64,000 nucleotides of DNA from the NCBI RefSeq assembly GCF_029893355.1, contig NZ_JARZAI010000002.1, positions 124,001-188,000 of the forward strand. Reading direction: 5' to 3'. Positions 20,201 through 27,380 of this stretch are shown in pieces. Under the pieces are notes generated by a model. The model ran no database searches, had not been told where the DNA came from, and was given only the letters and a program-made list of their open reading frames with translations. Source of the DNA: Kitasatospora sp. MAA4 (GTDB lineage Bacteria; Actinomycetota; Actinomycetes; Streptomycetales; Streptomycetaceae). The translations under genes and the position numbers were made by a program. Positions within the stretch are counted from its first letter, which is position 1; each line of letters begins with the position of its first letter.

Positions 20201-21959
20201 CGAAGCCCCAGAGCAGCGCGGGGCGCTCCGGCTGCTGCGCGGCGCGTTCGAAGAAGCCCTGGTGCAGGCGGACGACCGGGCGGGGCCCGTCGGTGGCGTT
20301 GACCCGCGCGCGGACGGCCTGCTGGCGGGGCGGCAGGGCCGGGCGGACCGGCCGGTCCCAGACGGACTGCTCGGCGGCGAGGCGGTCGATCAACTCCCGG
20401 TAGCAGGCGAACATGTCGTCGACCAGCCCGGCCGGGAACAGCTCGTCGACCGCGTCCCAGCACAGCTCGACGCCACCGTGCGACTCGTACACCTGGTGGT
20501 CCAGCCAGACCTGCGGGGTCTGCGAGATCATCCAGCCCAACTCGCCGATGGTCTCCCTGACTTCGCCGTCCACCAGGTCGTTGCCCAGGGTGCAGGCGAA
20601 CACCACGGGCGCGCGCCGCGGCTGGCCCCCGGGCGCCTCCTGCGCGCGGGCCAGGTCGCGCAGCACGTCCACGCCGGAGTACGCGCTGTGCGCGGCGCAG
20701 GCCCTGAACTCGGCCTGAAGCGCACGGGCGCGCTCCAGGAACGAGGACTCGGCGCCGACGTCCACGGTGAGCAGCAGCAGGTCGGTGAAGTCGGCGACCA
20801 TGCCGGGGACGGCCGGGTGGACCGCGTCGCGGTTGAACAGCGGCAGGCTGAGCAGGAATCGGGGGCTCTCGCTGAACGCGCCGAGCACCTCGGCGTACGC
20901 GGCGGCGAGCGCCATCGCCGGGGTGCTGCCGCCCTGGCGCGCGCGGCGGCCGAACCGCTGCCAGGCGTCCGGCTCCAGGCGGTAGCGCCGCCGGGTGAAG
21001 CGCGGCGCGCCGATCCGGGCGGGGTCGGTGGCCAGCGGCAGGCCGGGCCCGTCCGGGAGGTCGGCGAGCCGCTCCTGCCAGTATGACTGCGCCTCCCGGC
21101 TGGCCTCGGCGCGCCGGACCGACTGGTCGGCGAGATACTGCGGGAACTCGAACTCTGATGCCGCTGAAGGGAGTTCGGGAGACTGGTAGGCGCGGGCGAG
21201 GTCGGCCAGCAGGATTCTGATGCTCTCGACGTCCGCGACCAGCAGGTCCACGCCGAGGTGGACGCGGGTGGCCGCACCGGGGAGCAGCGAGAGCTGCACG
21301 TCCAGCACCTCGCCCAGCTCCACGCGCAACCGGCGGTGCGAGAGCGCGTCCCGGACGGCAGCCAGCCGCTCGGCCCTCAACTGCTCGGCCGCGTCGCGCA
21401 GATCGTGTACCCGCAGGCCGGGCCAACCACCCTCCGGCATGATCTGCTGCGTGCCGTCGTCCAGGAACCGCGCCCGCAGCATGCCGTGCCGGGCGAGCAC
21501 CGCGCGTACGGCGGCTTCGAGCCGCTCGGGCACCAGGTCCGCGCCGTCGAACTCGAAGTAGGCGTGGCAGCCGACCGATCCGAGCACCTGGTCCTCGCGC
21601 CGCCCGATCCAGTAGGCGTGCTGCATCGGCGTCAGCGCGAAGGGCGCCTGCGGATCCAGCTCCGTCACCGTCCGATCAGCTGCCTGCCCGCTGCGCGGCT
21701 CCGGCAGCTGCGCGGCGGCCAGTGCCGACCAGCGGGCGATCGTCGGCTCCTGCGCCAGCGCCGGGAAGGTCACCGGCACCCCCCGCCGACGCAGCCAGCC
21801 GGCCAGCGTCATCGTCCGGATCGAGTCCATACCGCGCTCGGCGAGGTCCTCGGTGTCCCGCAGGTCCCGGGCGTCGCAGCCGAGCAGGTCGGCGACCGCA
21901 TTTCTGAGTGCGTCCGGTGTGAGGTCAGTGGCCGAAATCCCGTGCTGCGGTGAAAGCAT
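11223..21959 (-). CDS. NRPS with aryl carrier protein and three cysteine modules: ArCP-Cy-A-(MT-like)-PCP-Cy-A-PCP-Cy-A-PCP
   Basis: The product has 3578 residues from ATG 21959. The ATG leads directly into the aryl carrier protein, but no strong Shine-Dalgarno supports it. ArCP: residues 10-85, Ser46 in GMDSI. Module 1: Cy (105-545) with D238-LLVA-D243; A (565-970); an embedded methyltransferase-fold insert (about 1030-1350) with a degenerate SAM loop VLGAGGG, as in the epimerase domain of PchE; PCP Ser1453. Module 2: Cy (1508-1945) with E1642-NIVL-D1647; A (1965-2370); PCP Ser2500. Module 3: Cy (2560-2995) with D2682-YLLV-D2687; A; PCP Ser3525. All three A domains show pocket D, L, Y, N, L, S, L, I, W plus the usual lysine, the cysteine code of PchE, PchF and HMWP2. 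Salicylate loaded on ArCP is therefore extended by three cysteines before transfer to the next protein. The acidic tail (IEDEDTEDGSL) may dock to it. Confidence 0.96.
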   Translation of the reverse strand: MLSPQHGISATDLTPDALRNAVADLLGCDARDLRDTEDLAERGMDSIRTMTLAGWLRRRGVPVTFPALAQEPTIARWSALAAAQLPEPRSGQAADRTVTELDPQAPFALTPMQHAYWIGRREDQVLGSVGCHAYFEFDGADLVPERLEAAVRAVLARHGMLRARFLDDGTQQIMPEGGWPGLRVHDLRDAAEQLRAERLAAVRDALSHRRLRVELGEVLDVQLSLLPGAATRVHLGVDLLVADVESIRILLADLARAYQSPELPSAASEFEFPQYLADQSVRRAEASREAQSYWQERLADLPDGPGLPLATDPARIGAPRFTRRRYRLEPDAWQRFGRRARQGGSTPAMALAAAYAEVLGAFSESPRFLLSLPLFNRDAVHPAVPGMVADFTDLLLLTVDVGAESSFLERARALQAEFRACAAHSAYSGVDVLRDLARAQEAPGGQPRRAPVVFACTLGNDLVDGEVRETIGELGWMISQTPQVWLDHQVYESHGGVELCWDAVDELFPAGLVDDMFACYRELIDRLAAEQSVWDRPVRPALPPRQQAVRARVNATDGPRPVVRLHQGFFERAAQQPERPALLWGFEGEDSAMTYAELAQRALGVAGALRARGLRAAEPVAVSIARGPEQIAAVLGVLAAGGSYVPVGVDQPARRRQRILERAGVRLLLTHGPAPADLPATVSALDVATACAHPPLAEPVPVPAEAPAYVIFTSGTTGEPKGVAVAHGAAVNTIVDLNERFAVGPEDRVLAVSALDFDLSVYDIFGLLSAGGTLVLPHESERRDPRAWAELIGRHGVTVWNSVPVLLDMLLTTASLRLDGLRLALASGDWIGLDLPGRLAERTRGACRFVALGGATEASIWSNLFEVTDVPATWTSVPYGFPLRNQRFRVVGPGGLDRPDWVAGELWIGGAGVALGYLGDPGLTAERFVPHEGGRWYRTGDRGRYWPDGTLEFLGRIDRQVKIRGVRTELGEIEAALQAHPAVGRCTVAAVGDGRAKRLVAVATPVAGRSALPAAPPLPGPRAEFEHAEADPEARVVEYVLTRLAAGEAGITGTSAPLAELARRWGAPPEWQPLLSLWFDWLAARGVLTADRDGYAAGPRLPAVCRPASSAPPVDGQLAVVAARLAERIDDLAAVVRGDLDPLTLLDDPVLAPEALAAHSPGADRAAAALIAELPGTTKPLEIAVLGAGGGRLARLLAAAHARHRYTLLDESGTRLSAAEEQLADLSGQFTYRQLTGRLVPAELLGRFDVVVADNALHTYADPADGAELSALLLAPDGLLLALERTELPPLALIAAALPTLGFTRLDPVRRQRRTALLPVAEWHQVLAAAGLRPSSAAPDEGHVLLRAAKAPEAGLPDEAALRDWLAVRLPAAMIPDQLFGAAALPLTANGKVDRSALERLLPAAAPAGSAALAVGDPPCGPVESALAAVWCEVLGVTRVGRDQSFFALGGDSLLATRLVSRLRAAGLAVELSAVFASPVLKDLAAGVTRTAPDAPGTAVVADPAHRHDPFPPTDVQRAYWTGRAAGLPLGGVGAHYYLEFDGPGLDLGRLEAAWNQLIARHEMLRAVFDEHGDQRILAEVPTVAIPVERAAAGSAEQALAAFRAAMSHQVRDPARWPLLDLRALEYGQDGEQRTRLGVSLENIVLDGRSMMIVLNELDRLYRDPQAQLPPVDGLSFRDYLLQATPSAEASEAARRYWTHRLADLPPAPQLPLAAHPSEVSAPQFVRRSGLLEADRWQAVTDRARAYGLTPSAVLLAGYAEVLGRWSAHPELTVNLTLFDRQEVDPAVDDVVGDFTSLLLVAYRPSPGAGFLDRARALQQRLGEDLSHRAWSAVRVARELARSAGSAERAMPVVFTSALGTPHDLSLDLADWLLPRVWGISQTPQTWLDNQVYDSARGLHYDWDAVEQLFPAGLLDAMFDAYGRLLDWLAASDWDAPVPDLLPEEQRAVRARVNATAGPLPSGTLHESFFARAEREPERTACVWDGGSLGYGELALRARRVGALLAANGVRPGGAVAVHLPKGPDQIAAVLGVLAAGAAYVPVGVDQPAARRERLYGGAGVDCVLTTAAPDERAPDGVAVLSFADHERYEPLAAPVMVAGDALAYVIFTSGSTGEPKGVEITHHAALNTVHDINHRYDVGPDDRLLALSALDFDLSVYDIFGTLTTGATLVLPHENDRRNPEAWLTLINHHHVTLWNSVPTLLDMLLTATPSAESSTHLRLALVSGDWVPLDLQPRLTTHHPNCRLIALGGATEASIWSNAHEVRDVDPAWTSIPYGNPLTNQHHHTTSPHGHQTPDWVPGELWIAGTGLATGYRNDPTRTTEKFIQHDGTRYYRTGDLARYHPDGTLEFLGRTDHQLKINGHRLEPGEIEATLASHPGVRRAVVTVDDSGARRQLVAHTVPDTGHQVTPEALRAFLAERLPRHAVPSLIAPWDELPLTANGKVDRAALAARTPEPAAGPSGGQPPQTPAELLVSAVWAEVLGVPAPSCDGNFFTLGGDSLLATKVVTRLRAAGVAGAAISALFTAPLLAEFAATLSPESAPPADLRPAGISADSVARHQPFPPTELQRAYWVGRSSAFTLGGVGSYYYCEFEESDLDLVRLEAAWNRLIARHEMLRAVFDEDGSQRILAEVPPLTIPITTEPAAMREEMSHQILDPSRWPLFDVRAVRHGDGRTRIGIGLDYLLVDGLSMMILFSELDQLYRDPDAQLPPIGVSFRDYACQVAPDPGELDRSSAYWRRRIPQLPPPPALPLATDPTAVARPRFTRRESWLAPERWQLLQDRARQYGFTPSAVLLACYAEVLGKWSTDPELTVALTLFDRRDVHADIERVLGDFTSLLPVAHHPAPDESFEARVRRLQDRLWHDLDHRGAPVLGLLRESAGPAAATEATLPVVFTSALGVADALSDGLRRPVWSVSQTPQVWLDEQVMVRDGGLLITWDAVEELFPTGLLDAMFAAHGDLLDWACRTDWSAPTPALLPAAQRAVRDAVNATAGPLPTGTLHGGFFARAAADPDRCALRWGSDSLLTYGQLTYGQLAERALRIAALLRARDVQPAEPVAVTLPKGPDQIAAVLGVLAAGGAYLPIGPDQPSSRRARMLATGGVRLTLAQAEIAAADGYEPLAAPVPVAGDALAYVIFTSGSTGEPKGVEITHHAALNTIHDINHRYDVGPDDRLLALSALDFDLSVYDIFGTLTTGATLVLPHENDRRNPEAWLTLINHHHVTLWNSVPMLLDMLLTAAEPAQLPDSLRLALVSGDWVGLDLHPRLTTHLPHCRLTALGGATEASIWSNHHDITQVPAHWTSIPYGRPLRNQHHRTVNPHGHDTPDWVPGELWIGGLGLADGYRGDPNRTTEKFVQHDGTRWYRTGDLARYHPDGTLEFLGRTDHQLKINGHRLEPGETEAALTAHPDVRQAVVVPVGERGAYRLHAFVTADAPGPHPAALQEFLVDRLPPYARPTSITLLDALPLTGNGKVDRTALKPLADTGSSLTGEAPRGPVETALAELWGELLGTAAVARDATFFALGGDSLQATRLVQRLRDRFSCEISLRQLLGAPTIAGLATLIGPQFLGIEDEDTEDGSL
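12277..12487 (-). repeat. 211-bp exact copy shared with 15361-15571 (A domains of modules 3 and 2)
   Basis: Positions 12277-12487 and 15361-15571 are identical base for base, a constant offset of 3084 bp, which is about one module. Similarity continues on both sides with scattered changes, and another near-identical stretch of about 110 bp lies at 11771-11880 and 14848-14955. The segments encode A3-A5 core regions and the A7-A8 region of the two cysteine A domains. The module 1 A domain (near 19560-19770) differs at many synonymous sites, so conservation of protein sequence alone does not explain the identity. Confidence 0.9.
15361..15571 (-). repeat. Partner copy of the 211-bp exact repeat
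   Basis: This copy lies in the A domain of module 2 and is identical to 12277-12487 in module 3. It implies recent module duplication or gene conversion within the NRPS gene. Confidence 0.9.
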
Positions 21960-22195
21960 CCCTCGCCCATCGCTCGGATAGCAGTGTACTTGTCCTACTG
22001 CCGCACAGAAGGTTGTGCGTCCAGAAACTAATACACCACGCTTCCCGCTCTCGGCAAAAGTCACCTCGGTGTCCGACGGTGAATGGAAATGGCGCTAAAG
22101 TACGCCGGGGCACGGCGGTTGGATTGTGCACGACCGCATGATGCGCCCCGCCTTGCACCTCCTCACGTCTCCTCGGGAATATTCGGATCAGTGGG
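21960..22195. promoter_or_regulatory. Divergent promoter region of the NRPS and salicylate operons
   Basis: This 236-bp region is the only space between the two divergent operons, so it must hold the main promoters of both. It is visibly more A+T-rich than the flanking genes. I looked for a DmdR/IdeR iron box (TTAGGTTAGGCTAACCTAA-like) and for a Zur-type palindrome and saw neither. No regulator gene lies beside it. Confidence 0.55.
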
Positions 22196-23791
22196 ATGAA
22201 ACGTAGAGCGGACACCCTTGATGCAGTCCTGCGTGCGCAGGCCCGGCGCCTCCCCGAGCGGACGGCGCTGGTCTCCCCGGAGCGACGGGTCGGCTATCGC
22301 GAGCTCGACGCCGCCGTCGGGCGGCTGGCAGGCCGGTTGGCCGCCCTGGGGCTGGCCGCCGGTGACCGTGTGGTCGTCCACCTCCCGAACAGTATCGAAT
22401 TCATACTTCTTATTTTCTCTCTTTTTCGACTCGGTGTGATTCCCGTCCTGGCCCTGCCCGGACATCGGAGAAACGAGATCGATCATCTGTGTAAGATGGC
22501 GGAGGCGGTCGGTTACGTCATCCCGGACAGCTGTGCCGGATTCGACTACACCACCCTGGCGGAGGCCGTTCGCGAGGGAAATCCGGGGTTGCGCCATGTC
22601 ATCGTCGCCGGGCATCCGGACGGCGATCTCGATGAGCTATTCCTGCCGTCAGGCGGTTCCGCACTTCCCTCTTATCGACCGGAATCGGAATTCCCCGATC
22701 CCAGGTCGGAGGGCCTGGCCCTGCTCCTCCTGTCGGGCGGGACGACGGGTGCGCCAAAACTCATTCCCCGCACGCATCGGGACTACCTCTACAACATCCG
22801 CGAGAGCGCGGCGGTCTGCGGGCTCGACACGGACACCGTCTATCTGGCGGCCCTGCCGGCCGCGCACAACTTCGCCCTCGGCTGCCCCGGCGTGCTGGGC
22901 ACTCTGGCCGTCGGCGGCACCGTCGTGCTGGCTCCGGACGCCTCGCCCGACCAGGCGTTCCCGCTGATCGCCCGCGAGCGGGTGACGGTCTCCGCGCTCA
23001 CCCCGCCGCTCCTCACGCTCTGGCTGGCGGAGGCCGCCTGGACGGACGCCGACCTCTCCAGCCTGCGCCTGCTCCAGGTCGGCGGCGCGCGGTTGGGCCG
23101 GGCCGAGGCCGCCCGGGTCGGACCCGAACTGGGCTGCCGGCTCCAGCAGGTGTTCGGCATGGCCGAGGGCCTGCTCTGCTTCACCCGGCCCGACGACCCC
23201 GAGGAGACCGTGCTCACCACCCAGGGCCGCCCGCTCTCCGCGGCGGACCAACTGCGGGTGGTGGACGGCGAGGAGCGCGAGGTGGCGCCCGGCGAGGTCG
23301 GCGAACTGCTGGTCCGCGGCCCGTACACGGTCCGCGGCTACTACCGGGCAGCCGAGTACAACGCCACCGCCTTCACGGCGGACGGCTACTACCGCACCGG
23401 CGACCTGGTGCGGATCACCCCGACCGGCCACCTGGTGGTCGAGGGGCGGGTCAAGGACGTCATCAACCGCGGCGGGGAGAAGGTGCCGGCCGCCGAGGTC
23501 GAGGACCACCTGTCGGCGCACCCGTCGGTCGCCCAGGCCGCGCTGGTCGGCATGCCGGACCAGCTGCTCGGCGAGCGGTCCTGCGCGTACGTGGTGCCGC
23601 ACGGGACCGCGCCCACGCTGCCCGAGCTGTCCGCCTTCCTGCGCGAACGGGGGCTGGCCGCCTACAAGTTGCCCGACCGGCTCGAAGTCGTGCCCGCCCT
23701 CCCGCGGACCGGCGCGGGCAAGGTCGACAAGCGCGAACTCGCGACCGGTATCGCCGCGAGACTGCGGGCCGAACGCCTCGCACGCACCTGA
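22196..23791 (+). CDS. Salicyl-AMP ligase (PchD/YbtE/MbtA-like), loads the aryl carrier protein
   Basis: The 531-residue stand-alone adenylation enzyme contains the phosphate loop [18 protein letters not shown], the aryl-acid motif [27 protein letters not shown], and the C-terminal hinge and lysine motifs ([24 protein letters not shown]). Asparagine replaces the aspartate used to hold an alpha-amino group, as in all aryl-acid ligases. The Cys in ALGCPG and the Leu in EGLLCF are those seen in salicylate-specific enzymes; DHB-specific DhbE has Ser and Val there. It should activate salicylate and load Ser46 of the first NRPS. The ATG has only a weak ribosome binding site. It is the first gene of the rightward operon. 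Confidence 0.93.
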   Translation: MKRRADTLDAVLRAQARRLPERTALVSPERRVGYRELDAAVGRLAGRLAALGLAAGDRVVVHLPNSIEFILLIFSLFRLGVIPVLALPGHRRNEIDHLCKMAEAVGYVIPDSCAGFDYTTLAEAVREGNPGLRHVIVAGHPDGDLDELFLPSGGSALPSYRPESEFPDPRSEGLALLLLSGGTTGAPKLIPRTHRDYLYNIRESAAVCGLDTDTVYLAALPAAHNFALGCPGVLGTLAVGGTVVLAPDASPDQAFPLIARERVTVSALTPPLLTLWLAEAAWTDADLSSLRLLQVGGARLGRAEAARVGPELGCRLQQVFGMAEGLLCFTRPDDPEETVLTTQGRPLSAADQLRVVDGEEREVAPGEVGELLVRGPYTVRGYYRAAEYNATAFTADGYYRTGDLVRITPTGHLVVEGRVKDVINRGGEKVPAAEVEDHLSAHPSVAQAALVGMPDQLLGERSCAYVVPHGTAPTLPELSAFLRERGLAAYKLPDRLEVVPALPRTGAGKVDKRELATGIAARLRAERLART

Positions 23792-23808
23792 ACTCGCACG
23801 CACCTGAA
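23777..23808 (+). repeat. 16-bp tandem duplication across the salicyl-AMP ligase stop codon
   Basis: CTCGCACGCACCTGAA is present at 23777-23792 and 23793-23808. The duplication contains the TGA stop in its first copy, so it does not change the protein. Confidence 0.9.
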
Positions 23809-23835
23809 TCCGAAGAGCCGCCAGGGAGAGACACC

Positions 23836-25221
23836 ATGACTCCACGCCAGTGCTACCGGGAGACCGAGGTCGACGCTCCGTACGACCCGCTGCTCATGGC
23901 CGCGCGACTGGCCAGGGCCCACCGCGGCGAGACGCACGTGCTCTACGAGCAGGGCGACACGTGGTACGTCGGTCTCGGGGTGCTGGCGGAGATCCGGGTG
24001 GACCGGCAGCACGTCCACTACGCCTGCGGGACGGACCGGCGCAGCGTCGCCTGGCAGGGGAATCCGTTGCGCGTGGTGGCCGCCCTGCTGGACGAACTGC
24101 CGGTGGAGGGCTGGCGCGCCTGCGGCTGGGCGGCCTTCGAGCTCGCCGCCGCGCTGGCCGGCGGGCACCCGGGCAGTGCCTCGACTCCTTTGCTGCACCT
24201 GGTCGTTCCCAGGGACGAGGTGCGGATCACGGCCGGCCGCGCGCTGCTGCGCACCTCCGCGGAGGACGCGCAGGCCCGGCTCGCCGCGCTACTCGCCGAG
24301 GCGCCCGCCGAGTCCGAGGCGCCCGCCGAGTCCGAGGTGCCCGCCGAGTCCGAGGTGCCCGCCGAGCACGTCCGGGCGGGCGGGCTGCCCGGCCTCGACC
24401 TGGCGGCCGACGGCGGGCAGTACCGCAAACTGGTGGCCGAGGCGGTGGCCGACATCGCCGCGGGCGCCTTCGACAAGGTCGTGCTCAGCAGGGTCGTCCC
24501 GCTGCCCGGCCCGATCGACCTGGTCGACACCTTCGTACTCGGTCGGCGCCACAACACCCCGGCCCGGTCCTTCCTGCTCGGCATGGACGGCCTGCGGGCG
24601 GCCGGCTTCAGCCCGGAGCTGGTCGTCACCGTCTCCGCCGACGGCCTGGTCCGGACCCAGCCGCTGGCGGGCACCCGGGCCCGCACCGACTCCGCCGCCG
24701 AGAACCGGCGGCTGCGCGCCGAACTGCTGGGCGACGCCAAGGAGATCCACGAGCACCGGATCTCCGTGGAGGCCGCCCGCGACGAACTCGGCGCCGTGTG
24801 CTCGGCGGAGAGCGTCACGGTGGACGAGTTCATGGTCGTCAAGGAGCGCGGCAGCGTGCAGCACCTCGCCTCGCAGCTCTCCGGCCGACTCGCGCCGGGC
24901 CTGGACCGCTGGGACGCGTTCGCCGCACTCTTCCCCGCGATCACCGCGACCGGCGTGCCCAAGCCGGCCGCCGTCGCAGCCGTTCGGCAGCACGAACAGG
25001 TGGCACGCGAGATGTACGGGGGCGCGGTGCTGGCCGTCGACGCCTCCGGCGTGCTCGATGCCGCCCTGGTGCTGCGCGCCGTGTTCGAGCAGGCTGGACG
25101 GGCGTGGCTGCGGGCGGGTGCCGGGATCGTGGCGCAGTCCGTCCCGGCGCGTGAACTGGAGGAGACCTGCGAGAAGTTGCGCAGCGTCGCGGCATATCTG
25201 GTACCAGCCGAAGGGCGCTGA
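23836..25221 (+). CDS. Salicylate synthase (MbtI/Irp9-like chorismate-utilising enzyme)
   Basis: The 461-residue protein of the anthranilate synthase I/isochorismate synthase superfamily has FDKVVLSR near residue 212 (catalytic lysine region), [19 protein letters not shown], the Mg-binding [13 protein letters not shown] near 300-312, and [15 protein letters not shown] near 366-379. No separate isochorismate-pyruvate lyase gene is present, which favours a single-enzyme chorismate-to-salicylate conversion as in MbtI and Irp9. A PchA-type isochorismate synthase needing a distant lyase is the alternative. A linker at residues 156-177 is built of four [12 protein letters not shown] repeats. It follows the ligase by 44 bp with AGGGAGAG as ribosome binding site. 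Confidence 0.9.
   Translation: MTPRQCYRETEVDAPYDPLLMAARLARAHRGETHVLYEQGDTWYVGLGVLAEIRVDRQHVHYACGTDRRSVAWQGNPLRVVAALLDELPVEGWRACGWAAFELAAALAGGHPGSASTPLLHLVVPRDEVRITAGRALLRTSAEDAQARLAALLAEAPAESEAPAESEVPAESEVPAEHVRAGGLPGLDLAADGGQYRKLVAEAVADIAAGAFDKVVLSRVVPLPGPIDLVDTFVLGRRHNTPARSFLLGMDGLRAAGFSPELVVTVSADGLVRTQPLAGTRARTDSAAENRRLRAELLGDAKEIHEHRISVEAARDELGAVCSAESVTVDEFMVVKERGSVQHLASQLSGRLAPGLDRWDAFAALFPAITATGVPKPAAVAAVRQHEQVAREMYGGAVLAVDASGVLDAALVLRAVFEQAGRAWLRAGAGIVAQSVPARELEETCEKLRSVAAYLVPAEGR
24301..24366 (+). repeat. 18-bp tandem repeat coding for a Pro-Ala-Glu-Ser linker
   Basis: Three and two-thirds copies of (G)CGCCCGCCGAGTCCGAG-type units lie at 24301-24318, 24319-24336, 24337-24354 and 24355-24366 (partial). 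The last two begin GTG instead of GCG. They encode an acidic, flexible linker between the variable N-terminal part and the catalytic part of the salicylate synthase. Confidence 0.9.
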
Positions 25222-25250
25222 AGGGCACTGACGAACGGGAGGGGCGTGCG

Positions 25251-26516
25251 GTGAACACCGAGCACCTGGCGGCGCAGGCGATCCTCGGCACCGGAGCGAT
25301 CACCGCGCTGACCGCGCTGGCCGCTCCGGTCTGCCGAAGGCTCGGACAGCCCCTCGTGGTGGGGCAGTTGCTGATCGGCACGGCGCTCGGTCTGCTGCCG
25401 GCCCGGGTGACGCAGCTGCTGTTCCCCGCCGAGGTCCTGCCGTTCCTCACCGTCCTGGCCCAACTGGGCCTCGTACTCTTCCTGTTCTCGGTCGGCTACG
25501 AGCTCGACCTGCGCGTGCTGCGCAGCCGCCAGCGCGGCGTCCTGCTGGTCTCGGCGGGCAGTCTGCTGCTCCCGCTCGTGCTGGGTGGGCTGTTGGGGTG
25601 GGCGCTGTCCGGAGCCGACCTGCTCGGCGCCGCCGCCGGTGTCCGGTCCGGGCCCTCGATCCTCTTCGTGGCCGTGGCGCTGTCCATCACGGCGGTCCCG
25701 GTGCTGGCCGGCATCATCCGGGAGCGCGGGCTCACGACGAGCGTCCCCGCCGTGCTGGCGATGACCGCCGCCGGGGTGATCGACGCGATCGGCTGGCTGC
25801 TGCTCGCCGTCGCGATCGCGGCCGCCGGCACCGGACGCCAACCCGCCGCCGTGGTGGCCGGGTTCGCCTGCTACCTACTGGTGCTGGCGCTGCTGGTCCG
25901 GCCGGCCCTGCGCCGCTGGATGCGCTGGGCCTGGTCGGCCGGGCACGACCGGGCTCCGGTGGTCGTCGCGGTGCTGGCGGTCTCCGCCTGGTGCACCGCG
26001 GAGCTCGGACTCCACGTCGTCTTCGGCGCCCTGGCGGTCGGGCTCCTGATGCCCCGCCATGCCGACGGCTCCCGCGACCGGCATCTCCAGCACTCCGTGG
26101 AGCAGGCCGGGGCCGTCCTGCTGCCGCTCTTCTTCGTGGTCACCGGACTGTCCGTGCGGATCGGCCAACTGGACGCCGAGGACTGGCTGGTGCTCGCCGT
26201 CGTGGTGCTGCTCGGGACGGCCGGGAAGGTCGGCGGCGCGGCGCTGGCGGCGCGGCTGGGCGGACTGGCCCGGCGCGACGCGCTGATCGTCGGGACGCTG
26301 CTGAACACCCGGGGCCTGACCGAGCTGATCGCCCTGAACGCGGGCTGGAGCGCCGGCCTGATCGGCCGCCACCTCTACACCGTCCTGGTGCTGATGGCCC
26401 TGATCACCACCACGCTGACCGGACCGCTGCTCGCCCTGCTGCACCGCGGCTCACGCAGTCCCGTCACGCTCACCGAGGGTGCTTGCCGGGGCGGGGCGGT
26501 TGCGGGTGGCCAGTAG
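25251..26516 (+). CDS. Cation:proton antiporter (CPA2/Kef-type membrane protein)
   Basis: The 421-residue, strongly hydrophobic protein has about 11-12 predicted transmembrane segments and no cytosolic nucleotide-binding domain. Motifs typical of Na+(K+)/H+ exchangers are present: GQLLIGTALG, LFLFSVGYELDL, ALSITAVPVLAGIIRERG and GTLLNTRGLTELIALN. It starts at GTG 25251 after GGGAGGGG, 29 bp behind the salicylate synthase, so it is probably co-transcribed. Such antiporters occur in several actinomycete natural-product loci, but the cargo is unproven. Export of product, pH or cation balance, or chance neighbourhood are all possible. The last 66 bases overlap the convergent lgt gene. Confidence 0.85.
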   Translation: MNTEHLAAQAILGTGAITALTALAAPVCRRLGQPLVVGQLLIGTALGLLPARVTQLLFPAEVLPFLTVLAQLGLVLFLFSVGYELDLRVLRSRQRGVLLVSAGSLLLPLVLGGLLGWALSGADLLGAAAGVRSGPSILFVAVALSITAVPVLAGIIRERGLTTSVPAVLAMTAAGVIDAIGWLLLAVAIAAAGTGRQPAAVVAGFACYLLVLALLVRPALRRWMRWAWSAGHDRAPVVVAVLAVSAWCTAELGLHVVFGALAVGLLMPRHADGSRDRHLQHSVEQAGAVLLPLFFVVTGLSVRIGQLDAEDWLVLAVVVLLGTAGKVGGAALAARLGGLARRDALIVGTLLNTRGLTELIALNAGWSAGLIGRHLYTVLVLMALITTTLTGPLLALLHRGSRSPVTLTEGACRGGAVAGGQ

Positions 26517-27293
26517 GTAGCCGACGGCGACCAGGAAGAGGAGCAGCGAGGTCCAGTCGTTGAGGCGCAGCCCCAGGATGTGGTTGGCGTGGTCGTCGCG
26601 CAGGGCCTCGATCCAGCCGCGCCCGGCGGTGTAGGCGGCGACGTACAGTGCGAACAGCCGCCCGGAGTGCATGCTGAACCGCCGGTCCGCCCACAGCAGC
26701 AGGGCGACCACGCCCAGGTCCCAGAGCGACTCGTACAGGAAGGTCGGCTGGTAGGTGGCGATGTCCGGGGTGGCCGCCGGCCGGTGCGCCGGGTCGATGA
26801 GCAGGCCCCAGGGCAGGTGGGTGGGGTCGCCGTACAGCTCCTGGTTGAAGTAGTTGCCCCAGCGGCCGATCGCCTGGGCCAGGATCAGGCCGGGGGCGAG
26901 GGCGTCCGCGTAGGCGGCCAGCCGGATGCCCCGGCGGCGGCAGCCGATCCAGGCGCCGACCGCTCCGAGCGCGACCGCACCCCAGATGCCGAGGCCGCCG
27001 TCCCAGATGTACAGCGCCCTGATCGGCTGCTCACCGGCCTTGAAGTACAGCTCAGGGTCGGTGATCACGTGGTAGAGCCGCCCGCCGACGATCCCGAACG
27101 GCACCGCCCAGACCGCGATGTCGGTGATGTCGTCCGGGTTGCCGCCGAGCGCCGACCAGCGCTTGCGGGTCAGCCACAGCGCGGCGGCGATCCCGGCGAT
27201 GATGCAGAGCGCGTAGGCGCGGATCGGTACCGGCCCCAGGTGCCAGACGCCCCGGGAGGGGCTGGGCAGGTACGCCAGGTGCTGCAGCAGCAT
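26451..27293 (-). CDS. lgt: Prolipoprotein diacylglyceryl transferase
   Basis: The 280-residue integral membrane enzyme transfers diacylglycerol from phosphatidylglycerol to the lipobox cysteine of prolipoproteins. The family motifs are visible: GPVPIRAYALCIIAG in the first segment, IWDGGLGIWGAV, and the signature IGRWGNYFNQELYG, followed by a membrane-spanning GWIEALRDDH region. The start at 27293 follows GGAGG and opens with MLLQHLAYLPSPSRG; an upstream in-frame start at 27353 is less likely. It is convergent with the antiporter gene and overlaps its 3' end. A lipoprotein gene lies 87 bp upstream in the same direction. Confidence 0.95.
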   Translation of the reverse strand: MLLQHLAYLPSPSRGVWHLGPVPIRAYALCIIAGIAAALWLTRKRWSALGGNPDDITDIAVWAVPFGIVGGRLYHVITDPELYFKAGEQPIRALYIWDGGLGIWGAVALGAVGAWIGCRRRGIRLAAYADALAPGLILAQAIGRWGNYFNQELYGDPTHLPWGLLIDPAHRPAATPDIATYQPTFLYESLWDLGVVALLLWADRRFSMHSGRLFALYVAAYTAGRGWIEALRDDHANHILGLRLNDWTSLLLFLVAVGYLLATRNRPAPASTLGERDGTA

Positions 27294-27380
27294 GAGGGAG
27301 GTGCCTCCAGCGGGCCGAGCGTGGCGGCAGGCCCGCCCCGCGAAGGTCTTCACCGTACCTCGGACACCTGACTGCCTGTG

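Noticed and set aside
21960..22195. An iron box or Zur box between the divergent siderophore-like operons
   Set aside because: No sequence near the TTAGGTTAGGCTAACCTAA consensus or a Zur palindrome was seen. GTGAATGGAAATGG is only a loose resemblance.
24301..24366. The regular repeat as a small CRISPR-like array
   Set aside because: The units are contiguous, in frame and code for a PAESE linker. There are no spacers.
26451..26516. The overlap of the antiporter and lgt 3' ends as a frameshift error
   Set aside because: Both reading frames continue naturally to their stops, and the overlap affects only variable C-terminal tails.
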